Below, in pieces: positions 27,128 to 34,844 of a stretch of 44,970 nucleotides of DNA (its first letter is position 1; each line of letters starts with the position of its first letter). The notes under the pieces are model-generated. The model ran no database searches. It saw only the letters and a list, made by a program, of their open reading frames with translations, and was not told the origin of the DNA. The position numbers were made by a program, and so were the translations under genes. The stretch lies in the NCBI GenBank assembly GCA_902591485.1, contig CACJAV010000010.1, positions 1-44,970 of the forward strand. Reading direction: 5' to 3'. This DNA comes from an uncultured Alphaproteobacteria bacterium. GTDB taxonomy: Bacteria; Pseudomonadota; Alphaproteobacteria; HIMB59; GCA-002718135.

Positions 27128-28025
27128 TTCAAAAAGTATTTATTTTGCTTTTATATTATTAGTTGCTTCTTCACTTTTTTGGTCAGGCAATTTTTTTACT
27201 GGAAAAGTGGCTTCTCTCTATAATTTAACACCTTTTAAATTGAGTTTTTTAAGGTGGTCTCTTGCTTTTCTTTTATTACTTCCTTTTACTTATCGTAAAA
27301 TTTTTGAGGACTTTGAGAAATATAAAAAAAATTTGTTTTTTTTAATAATAACATCGATACTCGGCGTTACTATATTTAATTCTTTTACCTATTTATCTTT
27401 AGAAACATCAATGGTGATTAATTCATCTATTATGGCATCTATAACGCCTTTGTTAATAATTTTTTTTTCATGGGTCATATATAAAACTCCAACTTATTTC
27501 ATGCAATTTTTTGGCATTATTTTATCAATCATTGGAGTACTTCTCATTATTTCAAAAGCAAATATTAATAATCTCTTGAGTTTAAATTTCACGAAAGGAG
27601 ATTTATGGATGTTAGGTGCAGTTTTTGCATGGGGCTTATACTCTGTTTTATTAAAAAAAATTGATAGCACTCTCTCACAACTTGCCACTCTAGAAGTGAT
27701 GATTTTTATTGGATTGATATTTATTTTTCCATTTTATCTTTTGGAAGCTCAACACAACTCCTATTTTCCTAAAGACTCTAATGAAATTTTGATGATTAGC
27801 TACGTTGCTATCTTTGCAAGCATTACATCTTTTTTTGCTTGGAATAAGGGTGTTTCTATTTTAGGAGCCAATAAAGCTAGCCTATTTTTACATCTTATTC
27901 CTGTTTTTAGTTCGATATGGGCAATTATGTTTCTAGGAGAAAAATTTTCTTTCTTTCATTTAATTGGAACCGTCTTTATTATTATAGGAATAGTGTTATC
28001 TAATATTAAAAGGCAAAAAATATGA
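27120..28025 (+). CDS. EamA-family (DMT superfamily) transporter
   Basis: Inner-membrane permease of 301 aa with about ten transmembrane helices in two EamA repeats: helices near 7-25, 36-55, 66-88 and 95-112 in the first, and WMLGAVFAWGLYSVLL onward in the second. SSLFWSGNFFTGKVA is the typical first-helix signature and PVFSSIWAIMFLGEKFSFFH the typical end of the second repeat. Substrates of this family range over amino acids and metabolites; none can be assigned. The start at ATG 27120 overlaps the dehydrogenase by 8 bp, which may hint at related substrates. The stop overlaps msrB (ATGA). Confidence 0.88.
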   Translation: MINSKSIYFAFILLVASSLFWSGNFFTGKVASLYNLTPFKLSFLRWSLAFLLLLPFTYRKIFEDFEKYKKNLFFLIITSILGVTIFNSFTYLSLETSMVINSSIMASITPLLIIFFSWVIYKTPTYFMQFFGIILSIIGVLLIISKANINNLLSLNFTKGDLWMLGAVFAWGLYSVLLKKIDSTLSQLATLEVMIFIGLIFIFPFYLLEAQHNSYFPKDSNEILMISYVAIFASITSFFAWNKGVSILGANKASLFLHLIPVFSSIWAIMFLGEKFSFFHLIGTVFIIIGIVLSNIKRQKI

Positions 28026-28417
28026 CTAAAGTTGTGAAGTCTGATCAAGAGTGGAGAGAAATACTCTCAGAAGAAGAATACTACATCACCAGACAAAAAG
28101 GGACTGAGCCGGCTTTTTCTGGAAAAGCATTTGATATTTCGAAGGATGGAGTATTTAAATGCAGATGTTGTGGGGCAGAATTATTTGAGAGAACCTCAAA
28201 ATACGAATCAGGATGTGGGTGGCCTAGTTTTTTTAAAGGCATATCAAATGATGCAATTAAAACTGAACAAGATACTTCTCACGGAATGTTTAGAACTGAA
28301 ATAATGTGTGCGACTTGTGATGCTCATTTAGGACATGTCTTTGATGACGGTCCTGAGCCAACAGGGCAAAGGTATTGCGTTAATTCATTATCTATTCAAT
28401 ATAAAGAATTTGATTAA
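28022..28417 (+). CDS. msrB: Peptide-methionine (R)-S-oxide reductase
   Basis: Repairs the R form of methionine sulfoxide in proteins. The 131 aa carry the two zinc-binding CxxC pairs (FKCRCCGAELF and CATCDAHLGHVFDDGP), ESGCGWPSFF, and the catalytic cysteine in RYCVNSLSI. The start overlaps the EamA gene by 4 bp. It converges on the 75-aa gene at 28420 with only 2 bp between the two stop codons, so no terminator separates them. Confidence 0.96.
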   Translation: MTKVVKSDQEWREILSEEEYYITRQKGTEPAFSGKAFDISKDGVFKCRCCGAELFERTSKYESGCGWPSFFKGISNDAIKTEQDTSHGMFRTEIMCATCDAHLGHVFDDGPEPTGQRYCVNSLSIQYKEFD

Positions 28418-28419
28418 TT

Positions 28420-28647
28420 TTAATTAGGATTTTGTTTCAAAAATTCTAAATACTTAATCACTTCGTCAAATTTTTCATCTGGTATATCTTTGTAAGTCAT
28501 TTTAAAATGAGTCTTTACTTCTAAAGCTACGTGAGCATATGGATTACGACCTTTTGGATGATTTGGATGATCAGGTAGTTTACCTAACAATTCATCTCCA
28601 GTTAGTTGTATTAACTTCCATAGTTTACTAGCATTTTCTTTGTTCAA
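28420..28647 (-). CDS. Small protein of unknown function (75 aa)
   Basis: Soluble-looking, no signal peptide or membrane helix. It is predicted mostly helical, with a central basic/proline/glycine turn (KLPDHPNHPKGRNPYAHV) and a C-terminal part (MTYKDIPDEKFDEVIKYLEF) that faintly recalls the YKDIP...F segment of phage ORF6C/antirepressor domains. That resemblance is from memory and weak. Its start lies 1 bp after the stop of the C1B peptidase on the same strand, so it is very likely in the same transcript and may act with it. I do not assign a function. Confidence 0.65.
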   Translation of the reverse strand: MNKENASKLWKLIQLTGDELLGKLPDHPNHPKGRNPYAHVALEVKTHFKMTYKDIPDEKFDEVIKYLEFLKQNPN

Positions 28648-28648
28648 A

Positions 28649-29971
28649 TTACTTTGCTAATGCTCCCATGGGATCCCACGGTTCTAAACTCACAGGTTCC
28701 ATATCAAGATATTTTAATAATTTTTTACTGAGGTATTTTTTATCGACAACTACCTCATAGGTATACTCATCAAACCATTCATCGGTCATCATCATATAAC
28801 CTTTATTTCCACTCTTTGTTCCCCAGCTATTTTCAATTTTCCATTTAGTTGGTTTTCTATTTTTAACATCAACACCAGTTAACAACATAGCATGGGTCAT
28901 TTCACTGTCACCGTATTCTAGTCGAGTTTGTTTGTTCATTTTAAATGATGTTTGAAAAACATTTTCATAGTCAAAAATACCCATGTCAAGCACCCCCATG
29001 TCTCTACTAAATTTCTTTCCTACATCGCATCCAAACCAAACTGCTTCATTATTTTTAATTGATTGCATTGCAGATTTTTTTAGTTCAGTTATCTCAACAT
29101 TAAGATATTTTATTTCTTGTCCTTCAATAACATTGCCTAAGTATTCAACAGTATATGTAGTATTGAACTTTTTATTGCTCATTGGAGCATGTATTAGACA
29201 AACTTTATCCTTAATGTTGATATCAGCATATTTTTTTACAAATTCTTTAGGTGATGTATCCGCAATGGAAATGTATTTGTTATCTTTATCTCTAGTAGAC
29301 CAGTTCACAACTTCTGGGGGTTGACCAAGAAACATTGACAATAAGTTATAAATGGTTTCCATCATATCTTTCTTCAAAGATGCTGATTGTTTAGCAGATT
29401 TTTTTCTTAAGACAGAAGCAAATTCTCTTAATTTATGTGTTAAGATGTAATTCATTGCCATGGATTTACTGCTGTGATTTGTTTCTGGCATTACATCTTT
29501 TGGAACTACTCCATATTTTTCAATGAGATTAACGAACATATCCCACTGACCACCATCTTGAACTGGAGCTTTAACAAGATGCATGATTAATCTACTGTCA
29601 TTTGAATGATCTCTTGTTTTAATTATATTTTCTAAAAAATAATTTGCCTTTTCTAATTTATCCCAAAACATAAAATAGTTTTGAGAGAACTCGAAGTTAT
29701 TTAGATTAAGTTTTTTTACAACTTCCAATCGCATTAAGTTTAATCCTGCAAATCCCCAGCATCGACCTGAGGCCATTTGATTTGTTGCGGGTAATTCTTT
29801 TTCAATTAGATTTGAAAAATGATGATTAATTTTACTAAAATTTTCCCAGTTAAGAGCAACTGTGTTTAAATCATTTTTTATTAATGCATTTCTGGATGCA
29901 GTATTTTTATTATTTCTTAGAAATTTGTTTCTATATTTTTTGACGTCATTAAGAGATATATTTTTAGGCAT
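28649..29971 (-). CDS. Aminopeptidase C / bleomycin hydrolase (peptidase family C1B)
   Basis: Cytoplasmic papain-fold cysteine aminopeptidase of 440 aa. The triad is visible: Cys71 in ASGRCWGFAGLN, His360 in MTHAMLLTGV and Asn381 in IENSWGTKSG. Gln65 just before Cys71 forms the oxyanion hole. The protein ends in EPWDPMGALAK, the conserved C-terminal arm that in PepC and human bleomycin hydrolase reaches into the active site and restricts the enzyme to N-terminal residues. No signal peptide. The family is typical of Firmicutes, Bacteroidota and eukaryotes and seems uncommon in alphaproteobacteria; its place between msrB and topA looks like an insertion into a conserved neighbourhood. Confidence 0.95.
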   Translation of the reverse strand: MPKNISLNDVKKYRNKFLRNNKNTASRNALIKNDLNTVALNWENFSKINHHFSNLIEKELPATNQMASGRCWGFAGLNLMRLEVVKKLNLNNFEFSQNYFMFWDKLEKANYFLENIIKTRDHSNDSRLIMHLVKAPVQDGGQWDMFVNLIEKYGVVPKDVMPETNHSSKSMAMNYILTHKLREFASVLRKKSAKQSASLKKDMMETIYNLLSMFLGQPPEVVNWSTRDKDNKYISIADTSPKEFVKKYADINIKDKVCLIHAPMSNKKFNTTYTVEYLGNVIEGQEIKYLNVEITELKKSAMQSIKNNEAVWFGCDVGKKFSRDMGVLDMGIFDYENVFQTSFKMNKQTRLEYGDSEMTHAMLLTGVDVKNRKPTKWKIENSWGTKSGNKGYMMMTDEWFDEYTYEVVVDKKYLSKKLLKYLDMEPVSLEPWDPMGALAK

Positions 29972-30012
29972 ATCTTATATTTAAGGCTATTTCGGTTTAA
30001 ATCAAATCTATT

Positions 30013-32526
30013 TTATTTTTTCTTTTTCTTTAAACCTATTTTTTGTTTTCTATCATCGATAAGTTTTATAGCGTCTTCATGAGTTAAACTATCAATTGTT
30101 TGATCTCCAAGCAGTGAAGCATTGATTTTACCACATTTTACATACGGTCCAAACTTTCCATCATGAGCTGTAATATTCTTTTTTTCACTTGGATGTTCGC
30201 CAAAGGTTTTGAGTGTTGCATTACCTCTTTGAGTAGGTTTGGCAATTAGTTCGATTGCTCTTTCTAATTCAATATCCAATATATTATCTGTTTTTTCTAG
30301 AGCTTTATATTTTTTATCATGAAGAATGTATGGTCCGTACATACCAATTCCTGCACTGACTGTTTTATTTGTTTCAGGATGAAATCCTAATTTTCTTGGC
30401 AAGCCTAACAACTGTATTGCAGTATTAAGACCAATTTCTTCAGGTTCAAAATTTTTGGGTATCGAAACTCTTTTTGGTTTCTTTTCTGGAGTACCTTCAC
30501 CTACTTGCATATAGAAACCATAAGGACCTTTTCGAAGTGTAATCATCTCATTTGTTTCTGGATAAATACCAATTTCTTTTGGACCACTTAAAGTAGTGCC
30601 ATCTTTGTCATTTAATTGATTAAATTGAACTGTATATTTACAATCTGGGTAATTTGAACAGCCAATAAATCCTCCAAATTTTCCTACTTTTATTCCAAGT
30701 CTGCCATTATCGCATGTAGGACATTTTCTACTTTCATCCTTTCCCTCTGGTGGAAAAAAATGCGCTCCTAAAGCATCATCAAGTACATCAATTACTTCTC
30801 TATTTGATTTTCCAACAGTATCATCACATAATTGTTTAAAAGTTTCCCAAAATTTTCGTAAAACTTCTTTCCAATCTAATTTACCATCAGAAATTTCATC
30901 TAATTGATTTTCAAGATCAGCAGTAAAATCATATTCAACATATTGATTAAAATATTTTTCAAGGAATATAGATACAATACGACCTCTATCATGAGGATTA
31001 AAACGTTTCTTATCTAAAATTACATAATCTCTATCTTGTAAGACTTTTATAATGGAAGCATAAGTGGAAGGTCTGCCAATACCAAGCTCTTCTAGTTTTT
31101 TAACTAAACTTGCTTCTGTGTAGCGAGGAGGGGGCATTGTAAAATGTTGATTTTTGATTACCTCCTTTAAATCTAATGTTTCACCTTCATTCATCATTGG
31201 TAGTATCGTTTCTTTTTCTTCATCCTTGTCATCATCTTTTGCTTCTTGATAAACTTTATACATTCCAGGAAATTTTATAGTTGAGCCATTTGCCCTAAGT
31301 GTTATTTTTTTATCTTCATCAACAATATCAACTGCCATTTGATCTAATACGGCACTAGCCATCTGTGAAGATACTGCCCTTTGCCAAATAATTTCATATA
31401 ATTTAAATTCTTCACCAGTAATGTATTGCTTAATATCTTTTGGAGTTAAGTTAATATCAGTTGGTCTTATACATTCATGAGCTTCTTGAGCGTTTTTAGC
31501 TTTAGATTTATAAACTCTTGGACTTTCAGGAAGATATTCATTCCCATAATTCTGACTTACAAAATTGCGTACCTGATTAATCGCTTCATTAGACATCACT
31601 ACACTGTCTGTTCTCATATAAGTAATTAAACCTGTTGTTTCACCGTTTATTTCAGTACCCTCATATAGTTTTTGTGCTGTGCGCATAGTTTGATTTGCGC
31701 TTAAGCCTAATTTTCGGCTAGACTCGATTTGCATGGTGGAAGTGGTAAAAGCAGGGTAGGGATTTCTTTTGGCTTCTTTTTTTGTGATATTGCCAACTTT
31801 AAATTTTGAATTTTGTATCTGATCATAAATATCAGTAGCTTGTTTTTCATTTTTAATATCTAGTTTATCAACTTTTTTTCCTTCGTATATAGTAAGACGT
31901 GAATTTATAAGTTTATCCTCATTGTTTTTAAAATTACTTTGAATGGACCAGTATTCCTCAGGATTAAATTTTTCTATTTCTAACTCTCGCTCACTAATAA
32001 TTCTAAGAGCAACTGATTGAACTCTTCCAGCAGATTTTGATCCAGGTAACTTTCGCCACAGAACAGGAGATAGTGTAAAGCCTACTAAAAAATCTAAAGC
32101 ACGTCTAGCCAAATAAGCATTAACTAAATTTTCATCGATTTCTCTAGGTGATTTTAAACTATCGAGAACAGCATTTTTTGTAATTTCATTGAATGTTACT
32201 CGGTGAATATTTAGTTTTGATAGAGAGGCATTATCTCTCAAAAGTTTTTCAACATGCCATGCTATAGCTTCTCCCTCTCGGTCAGGGTCGGTAGCTAAGT
32301 AGAGATTTTCAGATTTTTTAGCAGCTTCAGTTATTTCTTTTATAACTTTTTTTCCTCTATCACTTGTCTCCCACTTCATTTTGAAGTCATTTTCTGTGTC
32401 TATAGCATCATTTTTAGCTGATAGGTCTCTTACATGGCCAACGCTAGCTAGGACTTTAAAGTCAGAACCTAAGTATTTGTTAATAGATTTTGCCTTAGAG
32501 GGTGATTCAACAATTAGTACATTCAT
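30013..32526 (-). CDS. topA: DNA topoisomerase I
   Basis: Type IA topoisomerase that relaxes negative supercoils. The 837 aa start with the Toprim domain (VLIVESPSKAKSINKYLG, LATDPDREGEAIAWH). The strand-cleaving tyrosine is Tyr303 in TGLITYMRTDSVVM. One four-cysteine zinc finger follows (CPTCDNGRLG with GCSNYPDCK, about residues 605-635), then repeated C-terminal DNA-binding units (TLRKGPYGFYMQ; GIGMYGPYILH; DGKFGPYVKCG) and a lysine-rich end. dprA, usually adjacent in alphaproteobacteria, is absent. The 66-bp gap before it towards plsY could hold its own promoter, but no convincing hexamer pair is seen. Confidence 0.97.
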   Translation of the reverse strand: MNVLIVESPSKAKSINKYLGSDFKVLASVGHVRDLSAKNDAIDTENDFKMKWETSDRGKKVIKEITEAAKKSENLYLATDPDREGEAIAWHVEKLLRDNASLSKLNIHRVTFNEITKNAVLDSLKSPREIDENLVNAYLARRALDFLVGFTLSPVLWRKLPGSKSAGRVQSVALRIISERELEIEKFNPEEYWSIQSNFKNNEDKLINSRLTIYEGKKVDKLDIKNEKQATDIYDQIQNSKFKVGNITKKEAKRNPYPAFTTSTMQIESSRKLGLSANQTMRTAQKLYEGTEINGETTGLITYMRTDSVVMSNEAINQVRNFVSQNYGNEYLPESPRVYKSKAKNAQEAHECIRPTDINLTPKDIKQYITGEEFKLYEIIWQRAVSSQMASAVLDQMAVDIVDEDKKITLRANGSTIKFPGMYKVYQEAKDDDKDEEKETILPMMNEGETLDLKEVIKNQHFTMPPPRYTEASLVKKLEELGIGRPSTYASIIKVLQDRDYVILDKKRFNPHDRGRIVSIFLEKYFNQYVEYDFTADLENQLDEISDGKLDWKEVLRKFWETFKQLCDDTVGKSNREVIDVLDDALGAHFFPPEGKDESRKCPTCDNGRLGIKVGKFGGFIGCSNYPDCKYTVQFNQLNDKDGTTLSGPKEIGIYPETNEMITLRKGPYGFYMQVGEGTPEKKPKRVSIPKNFEPEEIGLNTAIQLLGLPRKLGFHPETNKTVSAGIGMYGPYILHDKKYKALEKTDNILDIELERAIELIAKPTQRGNATLKTFGEHPSEKKNITAHDGKFGPYVKCGKINASLLGDQTIDSLTHEDAIKLIDDRKQKIGLKKKKK

Positions 32527-32592
32527 AAAAATTTTAGTCCAAATTTCAGTTAAAACTTACTTCGTCAAGAATTTTTTAAAAAATACAGATTT

Positions 32593-33195
32593 CTACTTAG
32601 ATAATTTTATTTTATTTTCAGATCTATTTAACAGTCTTTTGATATTTTCACGGTGTTTAACAACTATAACAGAAAACAAATATATTAAGAAAATAGCAAT
32701 ATAATTATTGGTATTTATAATAAAATAAATAGGTGCAATAGTAGAAGCAATTAAAGAACTAAGAGAGGAATATTTAAACACTAAAGTAATAGCCAGCCAA
32801 GTAATAAGAAAAAACAATCCTAAAATTAAATTAATACCAAATAAAAAACCAATATAAGTAGCTACACCTTTGCCACCTTTAAATTTTAACCAAATAGGAA
32901 ATATATGCCCCAAGATAGAAAAGTGACATAGAAAAATAGTTTGGAAAAGTCCGATATTTTCTGAATAAAAATTTAATAAAATAAATGGAAGAAAGCCTTT
33001 TAAAATATCTAAACAAAGAACTAAAAAAGCTAAAAATTTATTTCCAGTACGAAGGACGTTTGTTGCTCCAACATTGCCAGAGCCAATGTTTCTTATGTCA
33101 CCATGACCAAAAACTTTTGGAATTAATAATGCAAAAGGAATAGATCCCACTAAGTAAAATATAATTATAAAAAAAAGATTAAGATTTAATGACAT
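32593..33195 (-). CDS. plsY: Glycerol-3-phosphate acyltransferase PlsY
   Basis: Inner-membrane enzyme that transfers acyl groups from acyl-phosphate to glycerol 3-phosphate, the first step of phospholipid synthesis. The 200 aa have about five membrane helices. The three conserved loops are visible: YLVGSIPFALLIPK with GHGDIRNIGSGNVGATNVLR, ILGHIFPIW and FKGGKGVATYIG. The start overlaps the pyrB end by 17 bp. A PlsX partner is expected elsewhere. Confidence 0.95.
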   Translation of the reverse strand: MSLNLNLFFIIIFYLVGSIPFALLIPKVFGHGDIRNIGSGNVGATNVLRTGNKFLAFLVLCLDILKGFLPFILLNFYSENIGLFQTIFLCHFSILGHIFPIWLKFKGGKGVATYIGFLFGINLILGLFFLITWLAITLVFKYSSLSSLIASTIAPIYFIINTNNYIAIFLIYLFSVIVVKHRENIKRLLNRSENKIKLSK

Positions 33196-34330
33196 TATCT
33201 CTATTTTTAATTAAAATATCTAAACACGCCATACGAATAGCAACTCCCATTGCAACTTGTTCTTGTATCAAACTTCTTGTTACATCATCAGCAAGTTTTG
33301 AGTCAATTTCAAAACCTCTATTCATTGGACCAGGGTGCATTACAAAAGCCTTTTTTTTAGCATATTTAAGCTTATTGTAATCTAATCCGTATTTATTAAA
33401 ATAAGTCTTTTGATTTGGCATAATTTTCCCTACAATTCGTTCTTTTTGAATTCTAAGCATCATTACAATATCACAATTTTTAAGACCTTTGTCCATATCG
33501 GTGAAAACAGTTACTGGAAGTTTTCTTATATTTTTAGGCAACCACTCCTTTGGTCCAATAACATTTATCTTTGCTCCTAATTTTGATAAAATTATAATAT
33601 TTGATCTTGCTACACGACTATGAAGAATGTCGCCACATATGGCAATTTGTAATTTATTAAAATTTTTGAATCTATTTTTTATTGTTAAAGCATCCAATAA
33701 AGCCTGAGTAGGATGTTCATGACTTCCATCCCCAGCATTTATGACACATGCATCAACGCTCATTGAAATTTTTTTACTTATACCCTCATCTGGGTGTCTT
33801 ATTATTAAAACATCTGGATTCATAGAATTAATAGTGGTCATCGTATCAAGTAAAGTCTCACCTTTATTAATTGAGCTATCTTTGACAGCAACGTTTATTA
33901 GATCAGCGCCTAATCTTTTAGCAGCAACCTCAAAACTTGTTCTTGTTCTTGTTGAGTCCTCAAAAAACAAATTAAAAATAGTTCTACCTTCGAGCAAATT
34001 ATTTTTTTTAATTTTCATTTTATTAAAAGAAATAAATTTTTGGGCTTCATTTAATATGAATTCAATTTCTTTTTTATTTAAATCAGCTGTTTCAACTAAG
34101 TGCATTTTTTTAAATATATTTTTTAAAGTTTTTTTAATCTTTATTTTATTTTCCTTATTTAGTAGTGAATAGTTATTCAATGCAATTTTTTCTGCCTCTT
34201 TTAAAATAGTTGTACCTGAAGATGATCTTATTGCTTTTTGTTTAGGCAATTTAATTTTCATTTGCCAGAATTTTGAATTTTCTCTTTTGTATAATTTTAT
34301 ATGTCCAGATTTAAAAATTTTCGAATTCAT
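33179..34330 (-). CDS. pyrB: Aspartate carbamoyltransferase with an N-terminal integrase-like DNA-binding extension
   Basis: Residues about 76-383 are a complete catalytic chain of aspartate carbamoyltransferase (carbamoyl phosphate plus aspartate to carbamoylaspartate, pyrimidine synthesis). Markers are MHLVETADLNKKEI, FFEDSTRTRTSFEVAAKRLG, IIRHPDEG, GDGSHEHPTQALLDALTI, MMLRIQKER and MHPGPMNRGFEID. Residues 1-75 are extra: KLYKRENSKFWQMKIKLPKQ, then IRSSSGTTILKEAEKIAL and a lysine-rich linker. This has the look of the N-terminal arm-type DNA-binding domain of tyrosine recombinases (strands with a K/R-F/W-W pattern, then S-x-G-T-T...EA..IA helix). An internal ATG at 34105 (Met76) would give a normal 308-aa enzyme, so the longer form is open but not proven to be translated. 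Neither ATG has a clear Shine-Dalgarno. No pyrI or pyrC is adjacent. Confidence 0.9.
   Translation of the reverse strand: MNSKIFKSGHIKLYKRENSKFWQMKIKLPKQKAIRSSSGTTILKEAEKIALNNYSLLNKENKIKIKKTLKNIFKKMHLVETADLNKKEIEFILNEAQKFISFNKMKIKKNNLLEGRTIFNLFFEDSTRTRTSFEVAAKRLGADLINVAVKDSSINKGETLLDTMTTINSMNPDVLIIRHPDEGISKKISMSVDACVINAGDGSHEHPTQALLDALTIKNRFKNFNKLQIAICGDILHSRVARSNIIILSKLGAKINVIGPKEWLPKNIRKLPVTVFTDMDKGLKNCDIVMMLRIQKERIVGKIMPNQKTYFNKYGLDYNKLKYAKKKAFVMHPGPMNRGFEIDSKLADDVTRSLIQEQVAMGVAIRMACLDILIKNRDNVIKS
34106..34330 (-). other. Integrase arm-type-like domain fused in frame to pyrB (or in-frame integrase remnant)
   Basis: The 75 codons before the normal pyrB start are stop-free in the pyrB frame and encode a domain-like sequence. 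It pairs a short beta-rich part (HIKLYKRENSKFWQMKIKLP) with a helix (TTILKEAEKIALNNYSLL), as in the first domain of many phage and island integrases. No recombinase catalytic domain (R..HxxR...Y) follows. It is either a real fusion or the residue of an integrase gene left before pyrB. The assignment rests on pattern recognition and was not tested by a search. Confidence 0.55.
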
Positions 34331-34360
34331 ATGTGTAAAAAATGTGTTAGTATGTGTAAA
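34331..34360 (-). repeat. Three phased direct repeats (ATGTGT) filling the ruvX-pyrB gap
   Basis: On the plus strand ATGTGT starts at 34331, 34342 and 34352, each followed by A/T-rich bases (TTACACAT, AACACAT, TTTACACAT read on the pyrB strand). Spacings of 11 and 10 bp match one helical turn. The repeats occupy almost the whole 35-bp gap and end directly before the pyrB ATG. A weak promoter candidate (TGGATA-17-TAAAAT on the minus strand, 34391-34363) would place them in the first transcribed bases, a good operator position. Confidence 0.55.
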
Positions 34361-34365
34361 CTATT

Positions 34366-34839
34366 TTAGATATTATTTCTATATCTATCCAAATATCCTT
34401 GCAAAATATAGGCTGCTGATTGTTGATCTAGTTTCTTTTTTATTTTTGTTGTACTAACATCTGAATTTCTCATTTCTTTAAATATAACATCGGATGAGTA
34501 TCTCTCATCCCAAAATTCAACAGGTAGTGAAAAATATGATTGCAATTCACCACTAAAACTACGTATTTTGTTTGTTTGTTCGTTTTCTGAGCCATCTAAA
34601 CTAATAGGCAGTCCTGTAATAAAACCACCAATTTCATATTCTATTAAATATTCCTTTAGTTTTATTAAATCTTTTTTTGTACCCTTTCTTAATACAGTAT
34701 TTAAAGGTGTAGCAATTGTGTAAGATCTATCAGATACAGCAATTCCAATAGTTTTAAAACCTACGTCTAGACCTACGAGAATTTGTGATGTATGAAGACG
34801 CTCAATTAAATTATTGGTTTTTTCAATCACTGGAGACAT
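34366..34839 (-). CDS. ruvX: RuvX (YqgF) RNase H-fold protein, pre-16S rRNA nuclease
   Basis: Essential RNase H-like nuclease thought to complete the 5' end of 16S rRNA; older annotations call it a Holliday junction resolvase. The 157 aa from ATG 34839 include ILVGLDVGFKTIGIAVSD (first acidic residue of the active site), FITGLPISLDGSENEQTNK and the C-terminal FWDERYSS with KKKLDQQSAAYILQGYLD. The frame extends upstream to an ATG at 34890, but that would add 17 hydrophobic residues not found in the family and overlap gatC. Its start is only 5 bp from the divergent gatC start. Confidence 0.92.
   Translation of the reverse strand: MSPVIEKTNNLIERLHTSQILVGLDVGFKTIGIAVSDRSYTIATPLNTVLRKGTKKDLIKLKEYLIEYEIGGFITGLPISLDGSENEQTNKIRSFSGELQSYFSLPVEFWDERYSSDVIFKEMRNSDVSTTKIKKKLDQQSAAYILQGYLDRYRNNI
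34832..34835 (+). promoter_or_regulatory. Shine-Dalgarno GGAG that sets the gatC start
   Basis: GGAG sits 9 bp before a TTG at 34845, inside the first codons of the divergent ruvX. It is the only good ribosome-binding signal near the start of the GatC domain and decides in favour of the TTG. Confidence 0.6.
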
Positions 34840-34844
34840 ATAAA

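Noticed and set aside
28420..28647. Calling the 75-aa protein a phage antirepressor
   Set aside because: The YKDIP-like resemblance is short and from memory, and there is no phage context.
29974..29979. TATAAG (minus strand) as -10 of the C1B peptidase gene
   Set aside because: It ends only 2 bp before the ATG and has no TTGCTT at 16-17 bp, so transcription would begin inside the gene.
34785..34844. Longer GatC N-terminus starting at 34785
   Set aside because: The extra residues do not resemble GatC, would lie wholly in ruvX, and lack a ribosome-binding site.
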